The notes under the pieces were generated by a model. The model worked only from the letters and a program-made list of their open reading frames with translations, was not told the origin of the DNA and made no database searches. DNA of 64,000 nucleotides from Hymenoscyphus infarciens. Taxonomy: Eukaryota; Ascomycota; Leotiomycetes; Helotiales; Helotiaceae. Location: NCBI GenBank assembly GCA_001414345.1, contig LLCB01000002.1, positions 186,001-250,000 on the forward strand, given 5' to 3'. A program made the translations under genes and the position numbers. Below, piece by piece: positions 1 to 12,370 of this stretch. Position 1 is the first letter of the stretch. Every line of letters begins with the position of its first letter.

Positions 1-654
1 AGATAGTAAAACTCTTTAATATTTAGTAATAAACTCTTTTAACTAGCTAAAACACTACTAACTCTAATTAGAGTCTTATAGTCTTTATATTCTTTCTTAC
101 TTTCTTTTTACTTCTAGCTAGGCTAGAAGTCCTTTTTTTATTTAAATTCGAATTAGATATAAATTAGTACGCTCTTAAAGTAAGCTCTTAACTAAGTTAT
201 TATTACCTCTTAACTAAACGACTTCTAACGCTACTCTATATTCGCCTTTGACTCTACTTTAAACTTTTTCTGTTTTAAACTTTTTTTAATTTTATTTTAA
301 ACTTTTTCTAACCTACTAGTTAGATTAGACTATACTCTTTTAGTAAACATAAATACTTACTTTAATATTAAAGGATTAGAAACGAAATCTCTCTTTTATA
401 AGTATCTATAAATTAGTTTAGTTATAATTTAGACTTAAAGTCGATATCTTATCTTACTTATAATAAAATATAATTAATCTTTAAACTAAATTAGCTATAA
501 TTTAATTTAGACTCTAATCTACCTTCTTACTTATAATAAAATTAATAAATATAATAAATGCTTTAACCTCGATAATAATATTATAGTATCTTGATTTAAC
601 TCTAAATAATAAGAGAGATAGACTCGAGAACGAGTCTTTTTTAAGAGAGAGGGA
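1..654 (+). mobile_element. internal part of an LTR retroelement, RIPed, cut by the window edge
   Basis: This stretch is the diverged reverse complement of about 12371-12960, the internal region of the LTR element at 12063-14757; for example the stretch at 100-330 pairs with 12630-12840. It ends in a purine run (aagagagaggga) directly before the LTR at 655, as expected of a polypurine tract. The element therefore reads left to right and its 5' LTR lies outside the window. No reading frame survives. CpA and TpG are nearly absent, as after RIP. Confidence 0.7.
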
Positions 655-970
655 TATAATAGTTTACTATTATCCTAGATAGCTAGGAGTACCTACTATA
701 TATAGGGTTTTAGTAGTTATTATCTTATATTATCTGTTTTAGAAAGGTTATATAGGTTCGAGCTTTTATATTAGCTAACGTATAACGTTAGTTAGTTTTA
801 GACCCTTTTATATTATCTGAACCTCTTATATATAGTAGCCTACTCTTAGAGTAGAAGAGGGATAGTTTTTCCTTTTCTTCTATATTAGAGCCTAGTATCT
901 ATATACGTTATTCTGTTATATGTACTCTTATATGCCTCTACTATAGTTATATATATTTCGTGCCGTTATA
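655..970 (+). repeat. 3' LTR of the truncated element
   Basis: The segment starts tataatag and ends gccgttata. Read on the minus strand it matches the LTRs at 12063-12370 and 14450-14757 over nearly its full length. TA termini fit a TG...CA LTR after RIP. The partner LTR is outside the window, so no target duplication can be checked. Confidence 0.75.
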
Positions 971-1496
971 CTATTAGATAGACTAGTTCTAAAGATTTTA
1001 TATCTAAGCCTAAAAGAATATAAACGAATACTTATAGAAAGAAGAGCTAATTCTATCTAAAAGACTCTTTTATATATTTAAAGACTAAGAGTTCTAAACT
1101 TTAATTAGAAGAATTAAAGAGTATATAATATTAAGATTATTAAAGAATACTTAGTATATATTTAAATCTATTTACTAAAGAGAAATAGAGAATTTTATCT
1201 CTATAAAAACTATAGATAAGATCTAAGAGATATTTATATATAAACTTCTACTTTAATTAAGCTTATAAATAATTATAGTATATTAAGATAGAGCTTCGAG
1301 AGAAGAGTCTTATACTTATTTATAAAAAGAAATATCTTACTAATTAGCTCGATATTTAATAACTCCTAGAATCTTTATAGTATTATAATAAGTCTTATAA
1401 TAAGTACTAGTTTTAATATCTACGATAATAACTATAAATAAGCTTTATACTATTACTACTAATATATACTAGTATAAGATTAAGATCTCTTATAAA
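971..1496. other. RIPed AT-rich spacer
   Basis: No reading frame, repeat partner or motif was recognised between the two LTR copies. Base composition is that of RIPed DNA. Confidence 0.5.
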
Positions 1497-1899
1497 TATA
1501 ATAGCCTATTATCTAGGCTATCTTAGATAGCTAGAAGTATCTGCTATATATAAGGTTTAGCTATAGTATATTTAGCTTTTAGCTATATATTTAGCTTTTA
1601 GCTATTATTGTTTTATATTATCTAATTTAGAAAGGTTACGTACGTTCGTACGTCTATCTAGACTTTCAGACGTACTTAGTAGAGTTTAGGCTTTTATATT
1701 AGCTAACGTATATCGTTATTTAGTTTCGTACCTCTTTTATATCGTCTAAACCTCTTATATATAGTAGTCTACTCTTCTAGAGTTAGAAAAGGCTAATTTA
1801 GCCTTTTCTTCTATATTAGTACCTAGTATTTATATACGTCATTCTACTAAATATACTCCTATATACCTCTTCTATAGTTATATATATTTTATACTATTA
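1497..1899 (+). repeat. solo LTR with 5-bp target duplication ATAAA
   Basis: The segment is a 403-bp relative of the LTR at 655-970 in the same orientation. It shares the leucine-like tag ctcttatatatagtag and the ccttttcttctatatta block, and carries about 90 bp of extra sequence in its left half. It is flanked directly by ATAAA at 1492-1496 and ATAAA at 1900-1904. A lone LTR with its own target duplication is the product of LTR-LTR recombination of a full element. Confidence 0.75.
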
Positions 1900-1904
1900 T
1901 AATA

Positions 1905-4900
1905 AAGTCTTCGACTTATTAAGAAAGTAACTAAGTACTATATTATAAGAAATATAAATTAATTAGTCTTTGTTCTCTAAAAGAGAGTATAGAACTTATT
2001 CTTAAAGTTCGCTTCTAATATAATAAAAGAAAACGTTAGAATAAAAAGAAGAAGAATAAAGCTAGCTAATATAAATAGATTATATTCTGTAAAGATTATC
2101 TATACTATAGTTAATACTCTATTACTTACTTTCTTAGAATAGCCTTCGCTAATAATATCTTTAGAGTTTTAAAAGAGTAAAGTAATCTCTAATACTTATA
2201 TATTTTTACTTATAAGTATAGTATATTATTTAAGATTAAAAGAGAAAAGAAAAATATTTTAATACTTTAGAAATATTAAAGAGATAGAATAGTTTTAGAA
2301 TTAAGAGTATTATTATATAATACGCTAGTTTATAAGCTTATTAAACTTAGATACTATATTAGATTCTATAATATACTTAAAATATATAATCTCTAGTAAA
2401 TAATAGTAAATATAGTAGATAATATATACTCTAATCTTTAAAGATATTAGACTAACTTCTAAGATAATATTAAAATTAGTACTAATTAATATAAGTAACT
2501 ACTATTATATAATACTAAAGTAATAGTGAAGTACTATATTTCTAATATCTTAGCTATTAATATATAAGACATAGTAAATAGAGAAGAATAATAAAAGAAC
2601 TATATTTAAAAATTATACGAAATAAGCCTTAATCTTAACTTATAAGTAACTAATCTTACTTTACTATTTAAAGAGAACTAGAGAATTCTAGATAGCTTAG
2701 AATACTTTTAACTATAGTCTATTAAGTAGGAACTTTATAATAGAGTTTAAGATACGAATATAAATGACTATTTAGCTAAAAAATACTAGATAGTAGTATA
2801 GTAATAGAAAAGTTATTATAATTAGTAGTATTCCTAGATAGATAAGTAGTATTAATAAGAATACTTTTAAAATATAGACTCTAAGAGAATATAAAAATAG
2901 ATTAATAATAGAAAGCTTAAGATTCTAACTTATACTAATAATAGGCTTTTAATAGAGTTTAAGTTTATATCTATTAGCTCTTTTCTAAACTATTACTATA
3001 TTACGTCTTATTTCTAGATATTCTTAAGAACTATAGATAGATTACTAGAGACTAAGCTTTTAGAATCTCTTTATAAAGTAGGTAATCTAGAGCCTTTTAT
3101 TCTTTACTACTCTAGAGAAGAGCTTTAAAACAGCGATTATCTAATATATAGTATCTAAATAAAAAGCTTATCTACTCTTAATTATCTTAGCTATATCTAC
3201 TTCTATATTACTAAGAAGTAGAAATAAGATAATAAGTATTAATTTAAGAAGAATTATTTAATAGCTTATAAGTAAGAGAATTACTAGAAAGACTTTATAG
3301 TAAAGATAAAATACTTACTATCTTCTAAGCTCTGCTTTTATTATTAGACTAAGGCTTAAAAGAGTAAAAAACTCTATAATAGAAGATAGAGAGAGAAAGA
3401 TACTATTATAAAGCTTAATTAGAGAACTTAGACTTAAAAATTAATTTTCGCTTATTTTAAGAAGTATATTTAGAATTTAACTTAATATCTCTAGAATAAT
3501 TATAAGAAGATTTACTTTTTAGAATAGTTTTTAAGAAGCTATCTACTATATTAATATTATTTAAACATATAATAATCTATATTTATCTCTTAATTTTATT
3601 ATAAGTACTCTTTACTTAGCTAGTTTCTTAATAAGTTTAATTAAGAAAGTTATTATATACTTTATCTTTATTAGAAGTCTATATATTATAACCTAGAAAA
3701 GGCTTATAAAGCTATATTATTTAGTTTTTAGTATCTATATTACTTTAGAGATAAAAGTAACTATACTTTAACTTAATTTACTTAGTTTACTAAAAGAGAT
3801 ACTTTTAATTAATATATATTATTCTATAAAAAAAACATCTATTATAGTACTACTTAGATACTTAATTCTAGATTATTATAAGAGAACTTTTTAAGATTTT
3901 TCTAAACTTTATATTTATTTTATTAATATATACTTACTATATTTAAGAGATTATACTTAAAGTTATAAATACTAGTTTAGAAATAGTAATATAGTTAGTA
4001 ATAAAGACTTAGATAATACTAATATAGATAATATTATTATATTTAAGAGAGAGAGTAAGAATAATTAGAAAGATACTAATTCTAAGAATAAGATAGAATT
4101 TTAAGTTTATTCTTTCTCTTTAGTCTATAGAATTAGAGTATCTTAGATATTAGATTATAAATAAATTAAATAATTACTATCTCTCTCTATTATAATAAGT
4201 ATAGTAATAAGAAGATTTATATTAAAACAGATCTAGTCTTATAGTAGTACTCTATACTAGTTTTTATACTTTTTTAAATATTTTACTTTAAAATCGAATT
4301 TCTTACTTTTAGATAATTTAATAAGCCTTAGTATAAGTAAAGCGTTATTAAATAAGTAAGTTTTATATCTAGGTATTTATGTAGTTCTAGTAGTAGAAGT
4401 AGCGTATTTATCGACTTATTTTAAGTTATAGTACCTTTATTACTTACTATACTTATTATTCTAGATAATTAATAAGATAAAAATATTATACTTCTAGATT
4501 ATAATTTAAAGAATTAATATATAATAACGAGAATAATTTAGAGCTTATAATTCTAGAATATAATTTAATAAATAATATAGATAAGAGCCTATTTAGCTTA
4601 AATAAATTACTTAAATATATATATAGATATTTAATAAGAAGTCTTAAATAGAAACCTCGTATAAGTTAGTATATATTATTAATTATTTCTTAATTTATTA
4701 AGTAATCGTTTAGCTCGTAGTATATATATTAGTATATATTCTAGAGTATCTATTACTATATTAATAATTAATATTAGTAGATTTTAGTATTTTTACTAAA
4801 TAATCGTTCTACTACTACTAGAGCTATTTAGTATTATATTATCTTATATAAAGTAATAAATCTCTCTCTCTTCTCTCTCTTACTTATATCTAATAAATTC

Positions 4901-5940
4901 TTTAATATACTTAACTAAAAGCCTACTAAAAAGGCTAAAAAGAAGGCTTAACTTATAATATCTCTAAATTCGTCTAAATTACTAGATAATACTTAACTAC
5001 TACTATTAGTTTAAGTTATATAAGAGATATAAGATACTTAGAAGTTACCTTCTCTTAGCTAATTATAAAGTAGGAAAAATTACTCTTAGTCTAATAACGA
5101 GGTCTATACTCTTCTTAAATTTATAAAAGATTAAAGAGAGAGTAGAGAAGTAAGTAATAGTACTCTTACGCTTTCTATCTTTACTATCTTTATAGCTTAG
5201 AATAATAATCTACTTAAAAAGGATTATATATACTAATCTAAATATAGTATTTTAAAGAAGAAGTATAAATAAGTATATAAGATAATATACTCCTCGGGAT
5301 TTAGCTAGAATTCAGATCTAGAAGTAGTTACTACTAAGAAGTATATTTAAGAACCTTTTCTTAAAGTAAGCCTTTCCTAATTAGGTAATTTAATACTAAT
5401 ATATATCTCTAGAAATACTCTTAAATAAAGAAGTAGAGCTAGTATTATTTCTTTATTTCCTAGCTTCCTAGTTTTCTATATTATCTTTATTTCTTTATTT
5501 CTTTATTTTATTATTATAGCCTTTTAGTACTAGATACTACGGCTATTAGCTAATTATCTTATAAACCGCTATAGATAGAGCTAGATATAGACTATTTATT
5601 ATATATCTTCAAGTTAAAGAGCTTTAGATAAGAGGTATCTATAATAGATATAGCTATTATCTAACGAAGTTAGAACTCGGACCTCTAGTTAACTAGATAG
5701 TTAGAAGCCTCTAAGCTAGTTAGCTAGCTATTTAAGAATCTTATATTATAATATATAGTCCTCTACGTATTCTTTATAAGTATAAAGAGAGATATAAAAT
5801 TATTCTTAAAAACCTTATAAATTAAAAATCTCTATATCTTTTATAATCTCAATCTTCTATAGTTATAGTATAATCTTCCTCGTCTCTTTTTTATAGAGGT
5901 TAGTTAGCGTAACTCATTTATCTCGTACTCGGTATATTTA
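1905..5940. other. RIPed AT-rich block, content not resolved
   Basis: About 4 kb of very AT-rich DNA with stops in all frames and almost no CpA/TpG. Probably the remains of one or more retroelements. I could not align it with any other part of the window or recognise a protein motif. Composition returns to normal near 5940. Confidence 0.6.
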
Positions 5941-6198
5941 ACAAAAGTTTTTAGCAAGCTTTCACATGTGATTTCGATATTAGAAAAGTAGAGGATCCTT
6001 TCCGTATAGCTATGAAATTCGAACTTTGATATTTGAACCGCTCCTGGGTTTCTGAATAGTTGACCCTCCTAACCTGCCTCTGCTATTCCCGCACTAATAT
6101 TCCTCGCTATTAAACTCCGAATAACTATGAAAGACAAATAACCTGTTGCATTTACCAATAATCTAATCCCAGTCGCTCTATTTCCCAGACATTAACAC

Positions 6199-7872
6199 TT
6201 AACCTGTTGTTTTTGGGCGGATCTCTTGTAGCCGGCGCAAAGGTTTTGCTTGAAGAGGGTCACGCGCTTTCTCGACACGGTACTGAGCGGCTGCAAATAT
6301 ATTCGCATTCATTTGTAAGCCTCTCGGTTTTGTTTGTGTAGTCCGAGTTGTCAGGGAGGAAGGAGCTGGGGGCGGAGCTCTAGCGGTAGCGATTGTGGGA
6401 GAAGGACTAGTGGTGAGAGCTGGGACCTGATTCCGTGGAGTGCTAAGTCCTGCTCCGTCGAAGTACTTGACAAGCATCTGTGCTGCAGAAGCACGTTCTT
6501 CTGGGTTAACGATTGCCATTTCCCGAATCTTTGAGACCGAATCCACGTTGGATGCTGCAGACAAAACGGCCCGCTGAACCTCCGCGATAGTCTTAAACAT
6601 ATTACACCTCTGACGAAACTTTCCTGCATCCAATATCCACAGCATCGTGACAAAGAGTGACCAAACGTCTAATTTATGTGTTTGACTCCCTTCCTGAAAC
6701 ATCTCTGGAGGCATGTAAAGGCGGCTACCGGCAAATGTTGCGGCATCAACAATACGATTGCAGAGTCCAAAATCTCCTAGCTGGAACAGATATTGACCGT
6801 CCGGCTGCGATATATAGAGAATGTTCTCTGGCTTCACATCTCGATGAACGATGCCCTTCCATGCAATACAGTCAAGCGCCTGTAGCATTTGTGGGAAGAC
6901 GGAGTCCGCAACGGCAGACGCATCAGCTCCGCTCTCAATTAATGATTCCAAGGTCCCTTCTTTCAGGCCCATAAATATCTCTACCTTCTGTTCGTCCCAG
7001 CCTTGTGACGCGATATAATCGACGATATGTGGCTAGCACGGATATCAGTTTCTTGTGTATAAGGTTGAAGACTTGCTTACATGGCTAATCTCAGAAAGAG
7101 TTTCGACTTCACGCTTTAAAGCATAATACAATGATTGCCTCCAACCTTCTTGCTTTGATGCTCTCGTAGGTCGCTCTAGTATCTTGACGGCCATGAACTT
7201 CCCTGAGTCCACGTCGATGGCTTTGTGTACGGTTCCAAACTGCCCAGATCCGAGCTTCCCTCCTACCACTGGCACATATCTCATCTTCAGCTGCCGCTGT
7301 CCTGGCGTGTGGGGTCTGGTCTCCCGTCGAGATGGCAGATCGGTTAGCGCCTCGTCCACAGTTCGAGCGAGGCGTGGGTTCTCTACTCGACCGCAGGGCA
7401 GGGCATCGTAATCCTTAATGGTCTCCGCCGTTTGTGTAGGATCTTGATGCCATTCCAATTCGAATTGAACGAGGTCACGCCGCTCACCACCCATTCCAAT
7501 TATTGTGTTGAGGTCCTTCTGTACGAGGACTTTACGCTGGTCGCGTTCACGCTCGAACGGCGTGGCATTTTCACCAAAAACTTGAGTCGAGTTAGCGAAC
7601 GATCTGTCGTAAAGCATAACGACGCCGGTATCTAAATCGATTTCGAATGAGCATTGGACCCTTGAGATGCCAGATCCTTCCACGTAGATGTCGGCATCAA
7701 CACCTCGCCCTAGTGTTGCAAGAGTTTTAGACGATTTTCCGCGTAGATGGAAACCGACGTCGAGAGCCAGTGTACTATCGGATAATGTTGAAACATTATG
7801 GTCGGCTCGCTCGTTTTTATGATAGGGACGGAGGGAAAACAAGGCAAGAGGATGAGGACAAGGACGAGCCAT
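6199..7872 (-). CDS. FHA-domain serine/threonine protein kinase (Chk2/Rad53-like architecture)
   Basis: Two exons on the minus strand, 7872-7081 and 7032-6199, with a 48-bp intron (7033-7080, GTAAGC...CTAG, phase 0), give 541 aa. I start at the ATG at 7872, the first ATG in the frame, with A at -3 and G at +4. Residues about 35-140 form an FHA domain (LGRG at 54-57, ISR at 69-71), which binds phosphothreonine. The kinase domain spans about 200-420: GSGQFG loop 208-213, AVK lysine 230, HRD 327-329, DFG 351-353, PPE in place of APE, then LDVWS. All catalytic residues are present. The C-terminus is a Pro/Ser/Thr-rich tail. FHA-kinases of this layout act in DNA-damage or meiotic checkpoints, but ascomycetes carry many accessory paralogues and the tail lacks recognisable Chk2 features. 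The role is therefore open. The gene is divergent from the one at 8389 and sits alone with it between RIPed blocks. Confidence 0.88.
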
Positions 7873-8388
7873 ACTAGTGCGATAAAACGAGCAAAAATGC
7901 CGAAATGAGGGACGAAGGTGGATAAAAGTCAAGAAGAGGACGAAGTCTAAGCGTGAAGGGAAGGCAACAAGCGGGTTTTGGAGTAGAATGATTGCCTACC
8001 ATATTCGTAGCCATCTCTTTTATGATCAACAGGAGCAACTGATGAACGCGCTGTTTTAGTGGTCAGCGATTCGATGCAAAGGTGGTGCTGCCGAGCGTTA
8101 TCTGTCTGAATATACCCCGCACTTGCCAATCACATAGACGCCCTGATGGAGGTCATGCTCCAAGCCGGTTGACAGTAGAGGACGCATAGCCAATGATCCA
8201 GATCGACTGTGTAACCGCCGCGGCCCGAAGCCGAAGGCGGGTGTTCCGAGTCATTCCAACCTCCGCCACCAGCTTGTTAGAACGCTTTTCCATCGAAATT
8301 CGCTTTCTTCTCCCACAATAAATCTTTTTACTCAACCTTCCCTACACATCACGATCCCGCGTCTACTGCTCAACGATAACAACCATCC
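7873..8388. promoter_or_regulatory. shared intergenic region of the divergent kinase and repeat-protein genes
   Basis: A 516-bp head-to-head region holding both promoters and leaders. A pyrimidine-rich stretch with acacatcacgatccc lies just upstream of the 8389 ATG. No specific operator was recognised. Composition is normal, without RIP. Confidence 0.5.
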
Positions 8389-9900
8389 ATGGCTGGCTTT
8401 GCTGATACTCTTCGAGGGGATGGGTTGGCTAGGGCTCAGAGAGCTCTAGCAGGATTAGAGGGGGATCCGCTTCGACTTGATCGCGAGAGGCAGCGGTTTA
8501 GCCATTCTCCACCACCATATACATCGAATCCATCCGGTACGACGACTCGATCTGCCAGTCCAATTCCTCCCAGTGAGGAGCGCCGCCAGCAGCGACGAAT
8601 GCAGCTGGCAGGGGAGCGCGAGGCCTCAGAACCACGCAAACAATTCTCAGCTCAGGTAGAAGAAGAGAGGAGGCGGATTTGGAATGCAGATCCGAGTACG
8701 AGTTGGAGGGAGTTAACCCTTGCAGATTTGTATACCTTCAAGGAAGAGGCCAGCGAAATCGTCAAGAAGCGCTGGGTCGAGCAAGGCATCTGGAACGACA
8801 AGTGGAACAAGTTCGCTTCTGGGCGGTGGAAACACGAAGAACCGCTCGAGCTTGAGTCGGAGTCGGAGACGGACTCACTCTCACCTCCTCTTTTTTCCTT
8901 TTTCCCAAAGCCGCAGCCGAAACCGAGGCGGCCGAAAAGCGATGACGAGAAGCGACGGGAGCGTGAACGCGAGGCTTCACGTCCATACTATCAATTCGTC
9001 TATCAGATATCAAAAGAGCGTAAACGAATCCAAGAATCCGCGAATGGTGAAGGCGCTAATACTGCAGACATTAATACGAGGGCGTACGAGAATATCAAGA
9101 ACACGTGGACTAAGCGAGGGATCTGGAACAAAAGATGGGGTGTACTACCTGGAATGTCGTGGAAGCATGAACAGCCTTTCGAGGAGATGGTTCGTGAGGA
9201 GATGGGCGATGATCCTGTTCCAACGAACCCACTTGTGAACGGCAGCCATGATGCACCTGCCATACGAATTTTTGGGTCTCCTTCTCCCGTTCAATCAAAT
9301 CATCGCCAGGTGTCTAGCGCCTTAAATTCATCTCAACAAGGACCGCCCGCAGACATTGCTTTAGTCGGATCAGAGAATGGCGACGGCGAACGCTCTCCCT
9401 CATCGCCGAATTCACCTCCCCCCAGTTCGGGTAAACGGGTTCTTCGTGCTACGACGGGGCAGGCATTGCTGCCAAGTAAGAGAAAGGCCTCCCATAAAGA
9501 TGGGCAGCCGGCAAACGCATCTCTTGGCCCAGTCCATTTATCAAAGGTCACAAAAGCCGCTGGAAAGAGAAAGGGGCCTCAACGGCGACTGAACATCTCA
9601 CAAAAGGTATCCTCTGATGGCTTACTATTGTCTTCTAGTGTAGATACAGCAGAACCGCAGCCCTCGCCTCCGCCTGACCGTGTAACTCCGCGCAGAAGCA
9701 AACGGATACAGCCACCTGTCTCTAGCATAGCTAAGGATCCAGCCAAGTCGGCTTCTACAGACCCTTCGAAACGTGCAGTCCGATCAAAACCGGAGCGGAA
9801 GGTTGTAAGCAATCTAACAGCTAGAAGCTCTGCAAAACCTCAGGGCGTATTGAAGAGACAACCTACGAAGACTGCACAGGGGAAGGCCAGGAAAAAATAA
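8389..9900 (+). CDS. basic, repeat-containing protein of unknown function (503 aa)
   Basis: Single exon. The family is not one I can name. The sequence shows an internal duplication: residues 76-152 and 190-263 share an EREAS..P...QF..Q....R.RI start, a helical middle with VKKRW / IKNTW, then GIWN..W and a W-K-H-E close. The linker (155-195) is Ser/Glu- then Pro/Lys-rich. The C-terminal half (270-503) is disordered, rich in Ser, Pro, Lys and Arg, with several basic clusters (KRK, RRSKR) and a RKK end. These suggest a nuclear, perhaps DNA- or chromatin-associated, protein. The gene is divergent from the FHA kinase, so a functional link is possible but only inferred. Start: the ATG at 8389 sits in a good context (ATCC ATG G). 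Confidence 0.8.
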   Translation: MAGFADTLRGDGLARAQRALAGLEGDPLRLDRERQRFSHSPPPYTSNPSGTTTRSASPIPPSEERRQQRRMQLAGEREASEPRKQFSAQVEEERRRIWNADPSTSWRELTLADLYTFKEEASEIVKKRWVEQGIWNDKWNKFASGRWKHEEPLELESESETDSLSPPLFSFFPKPQPKPRRPKSDDEKRREREREASRPYYQFVYQISKERKRIQESANGEGANTADINTRAYENIKNTWTKRGIWNKRWGVLPGMSWKHEQPFEEMVREEMGDDPVPTNPLVNGSHDAPAIRIFGSPSPVQSNHRQVSSALNSSQQGPPADIALVGSENGDGERSPSSPNSPPPSSGKRVLRATTGQALLPSKRKASHKDGQPANASLGPVHLSKVTKAAGKRKGPQRRLNISQKVSSDGLLLSSSVDTAEPQPSPPPDRVTPRRSKRIQPPVSSIAKDPAKSASTDPSKRAVRSKPERKVVSNLTARSSAKPQGVLKRQPTKTAQGKARKK

Positions 9901-10215
9901 ACAATTACATACTCAACGGAGCCTTCTATATTTAATATACCGTCTTATCTGTTTCTGTTAGAGACCATCCAGTTTCAGGACTTAAGAGGGGGAGTTGAGG
10001 AGCGCAGATCATTTCAGTCTAAGATACTAAAACATTCAGTTTCATTACTGCATTCTCACTTCAGCTCCAATGTTCAAAGTTTCACGCTCGATTAATATAG
10101 ACCGTGAAAATCAATGAAAACTCTCAAATAATATATAACAACCACCGCTTCCCCTTCCACTTCCCCTTCCACTTCCCCTTCTCTTCTTCCTTCCTTAATA
10201 CTTAATCCCTATTCT
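9901..10215. other. 3' flank of the repeat-protein gene
   Basis: Normal-composition 3' region. It contains a pyrimidine-rich short tandem repeat at about 10147-10190, with a 12-bp unit close to cttccccttcca in three imperfect copies. No gene was seen. Confidence 0.5.
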
Positions 10216-11928
10216 CTTTGCTATCTAATCATCTATCATAGTTAGATTTTGCGTAAGAGAAGCTTATAAGAGTTCCTTTGTCGGTTCCTGCCCGTGACAA
10301 TACTGACATCTAAACCTAGATATCATCTTTTGCGATAGACAATGTTATATAGCCCTAAGGCACTAAATCGGTTGCTCAGTCACTAACCGAGCTAACCTGT
10401 GCCACGTTATATGCTCCTATTAATCTACTACGTTTTTGTTATATCCCTAGTGCGACAATCTTCAGAGGAAGCAGCCTCGTAAGATAGGCGTAAACGACAT
10501 TTACTATTCGAACTAGCGAGCGAACGCGGTAGTGACAAACGGCATAGGACGTGCTATTATAGAGAAGAGTACGAATTAAGTAATAGCATAAGAGTTAACT
10601 ATTCAGAATCTCGCGGGCGTCGTTGAAGATCTGCTCGGAAGACTCGTAGCCTTAGAGCAGCTGCCTAGCGTTATTAGCATAGGTTATATACGAATAGAGT
10701 CCTCGAAACGATAGAGTTGCTCTGCTAACAACTATTTAAAAGCTTTCTATAGAACAGACTACTACGAGATTAGCGATTAAACTCCTACTTAATCTTTCTA
10801 ATATTAACTTAAATATAGAGGTTTACGAAGGTAGTAGAGGTTCGTAAACTCGCTTACCTCTAGTATAGCAGAGCCACCTCTACTATGCCTCTTTTAAAAC
10901 GCTGTTATAGTAACGTAATAAACTCTTAAAAGAGTTAAAACCCTAGTATAATAGCTATAATAATAGCATAGCCTTACTTACGCCACGAGTTACCTTTACT
11001 AATATATAAAAGTAAGGTATATATAATAACACCTCTACGCTTATACTATATCTAATTAGTACTAGATTCTATCTAACCTAGGCTAAAGTCTAACTAGCCT
11101 ACGCTAGTATTTAACCGCTCCCACTTCTACTACTCTAATTTTAAAATTTTTTATACCTCTTTTACTATAATAGACTTAAAGCTCTACTATATAACGTCGT
11201 CTACTACTAGAGTCTCCTTTTTAACCTTCTTTTACTCTTTAGTATAAGTCTCGATAATTAGAATATATTATTTCCTCTTATTAATAATATTTATTTACTA
11301 AAAGATCTATATACTATAAAAGATAGCTCTTATATAAGCTAGTATATATTATATTAGTATTAGAATAATAATTAAGCGTCTCTTAGAAAAGTAGATTAAA
11401 GCTAGCTAAAATAGAAATAGATTCGTTTACTAGCTATACTTATATATACCTTACTTTTATATATCTTCTATACTAAATAATTATACTCTACTAATTACTA
11501 ATTCAAAGTAGAGTTTAAGATACCTCTTAAATAACGTAATATATAAGCTAGAAGAAAGAGAGCTAGATAAAGAGATAAGAGAAAGAGAGGTTTCTTATAA
11601 AACTATCTTATATATTAATAGTTATTTATCTAATTAGTAGTATAACTAGTCTAGTTTTCTTATAATAAAAAGAGAACTAATTAATATTTATTATTAATAT
11701 AAATATTAGAGAAAAAGACTATATAAATAAGGTTATATAACTAATATATAGATAGTTCTAAGAAGTAAAGCTAAAAGAAGTAGAAAGTAAACTATAGTAG
11801 CTTTTAGTATTATAATTAATTTAAATTTCTTATAAAAGCTAAGATAAGATATATATTTAGATAAAAATTTAGATTTAATATAACTTATTATATTTGTATA
11901 ATAAATAGTTAAAATAGATTTATAATAG
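10216..11928. other. transition into RIPed block; weakly mutated transposon-like sequence
   Basis: Between about 10430 and 10760 the sequence is only moderately AT-rich and keeps blocks such as cagaatctcgcggg. This suggests a coding region that RIP touched less. After 10760 composition becomes fully RIPed. No protein family was recognised and all frames are broken. Confidence 0.4.
10888..10990 (+). repeat. left arm of a 103-bp inverted repeat
   Basis: The 103 bases pair, without gaps, with the reverse complement of 15931-16033. Most differences are C/T or G/A. Both arms contain the aactcttaaaagagt palindrome and ccctagtataatagct. Similarity fades within about 20 bp inward and is not clear outward. 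Terminal repeats of a DNA element, or two opposed copies of one repeat, are both possible. Confidence 0.6.
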
Positions 11929-12062
11929 CTAAGCTAATATAAGTATCTAACGTTTTATAGACCTTTATTTATAATATTTAGTATATATAAGTATTAATAG
12001 ATTAAAAAAGTTAAGTATATTAAATATCTATATAGTTTATCTAATAATAGTAGTAGCTAAGC
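11929..12062. repeat. detached unit of the 139-bp tandem array
   Basis: The unit shares tctaacgtttta, ataatatttagtata and the agctaagc boundary with the array at 14758-15817. It was cut off from the array by the LTR element at 12063-14757. Its last five bases, TAAGC, are that element's target duplication. Confidence 0.75.
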
Positions 12063-12370
12063 TATAACGGCACGAAATATATACTACTACAAAAGAGGTA
12101 TATAGAAGTGCGTTTAGCAGAATAATATACGTAGATACTAGGCTCTAATATAGAAGAAAAGGAAAAACTATCTCTCTTCTACTCTAAGAGTAGACTACTA
12201 TATATAAGAGGTTTAGACTAAAAGGTCCGAAACCGACTAACGTTATACGTCGGCTAATATAAAAGCCTGAACCTACGTAACCTTCCTAAAATAGATAATA
12301 TAAGATAATAACTACTAAAACCTTATATATAGTAGGTACTTCTAGCTATTTAGAATAGTATACTATTATA
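12063..12370 (-). repeat. LTR (left copy)
   Basis: A 308-bp LTR beginning tataacggcacg and ending ctattata. It keeps cggcac where the right copy reads tagtac, so it is less RIPed at that end. Confidence 0.85.

Noticed and set aside
740..770. tRNA-like ggttcgag motifs in the AT-rich region
   Set aside because: No cloverleaf could be formed around them; they belong to the LTR sequence.
7184..7635. Plus-strand frames opposite the kinase gene
   Set aside because: They are shadows of the FHA-kinase coding sequence and have no domain features of their own.
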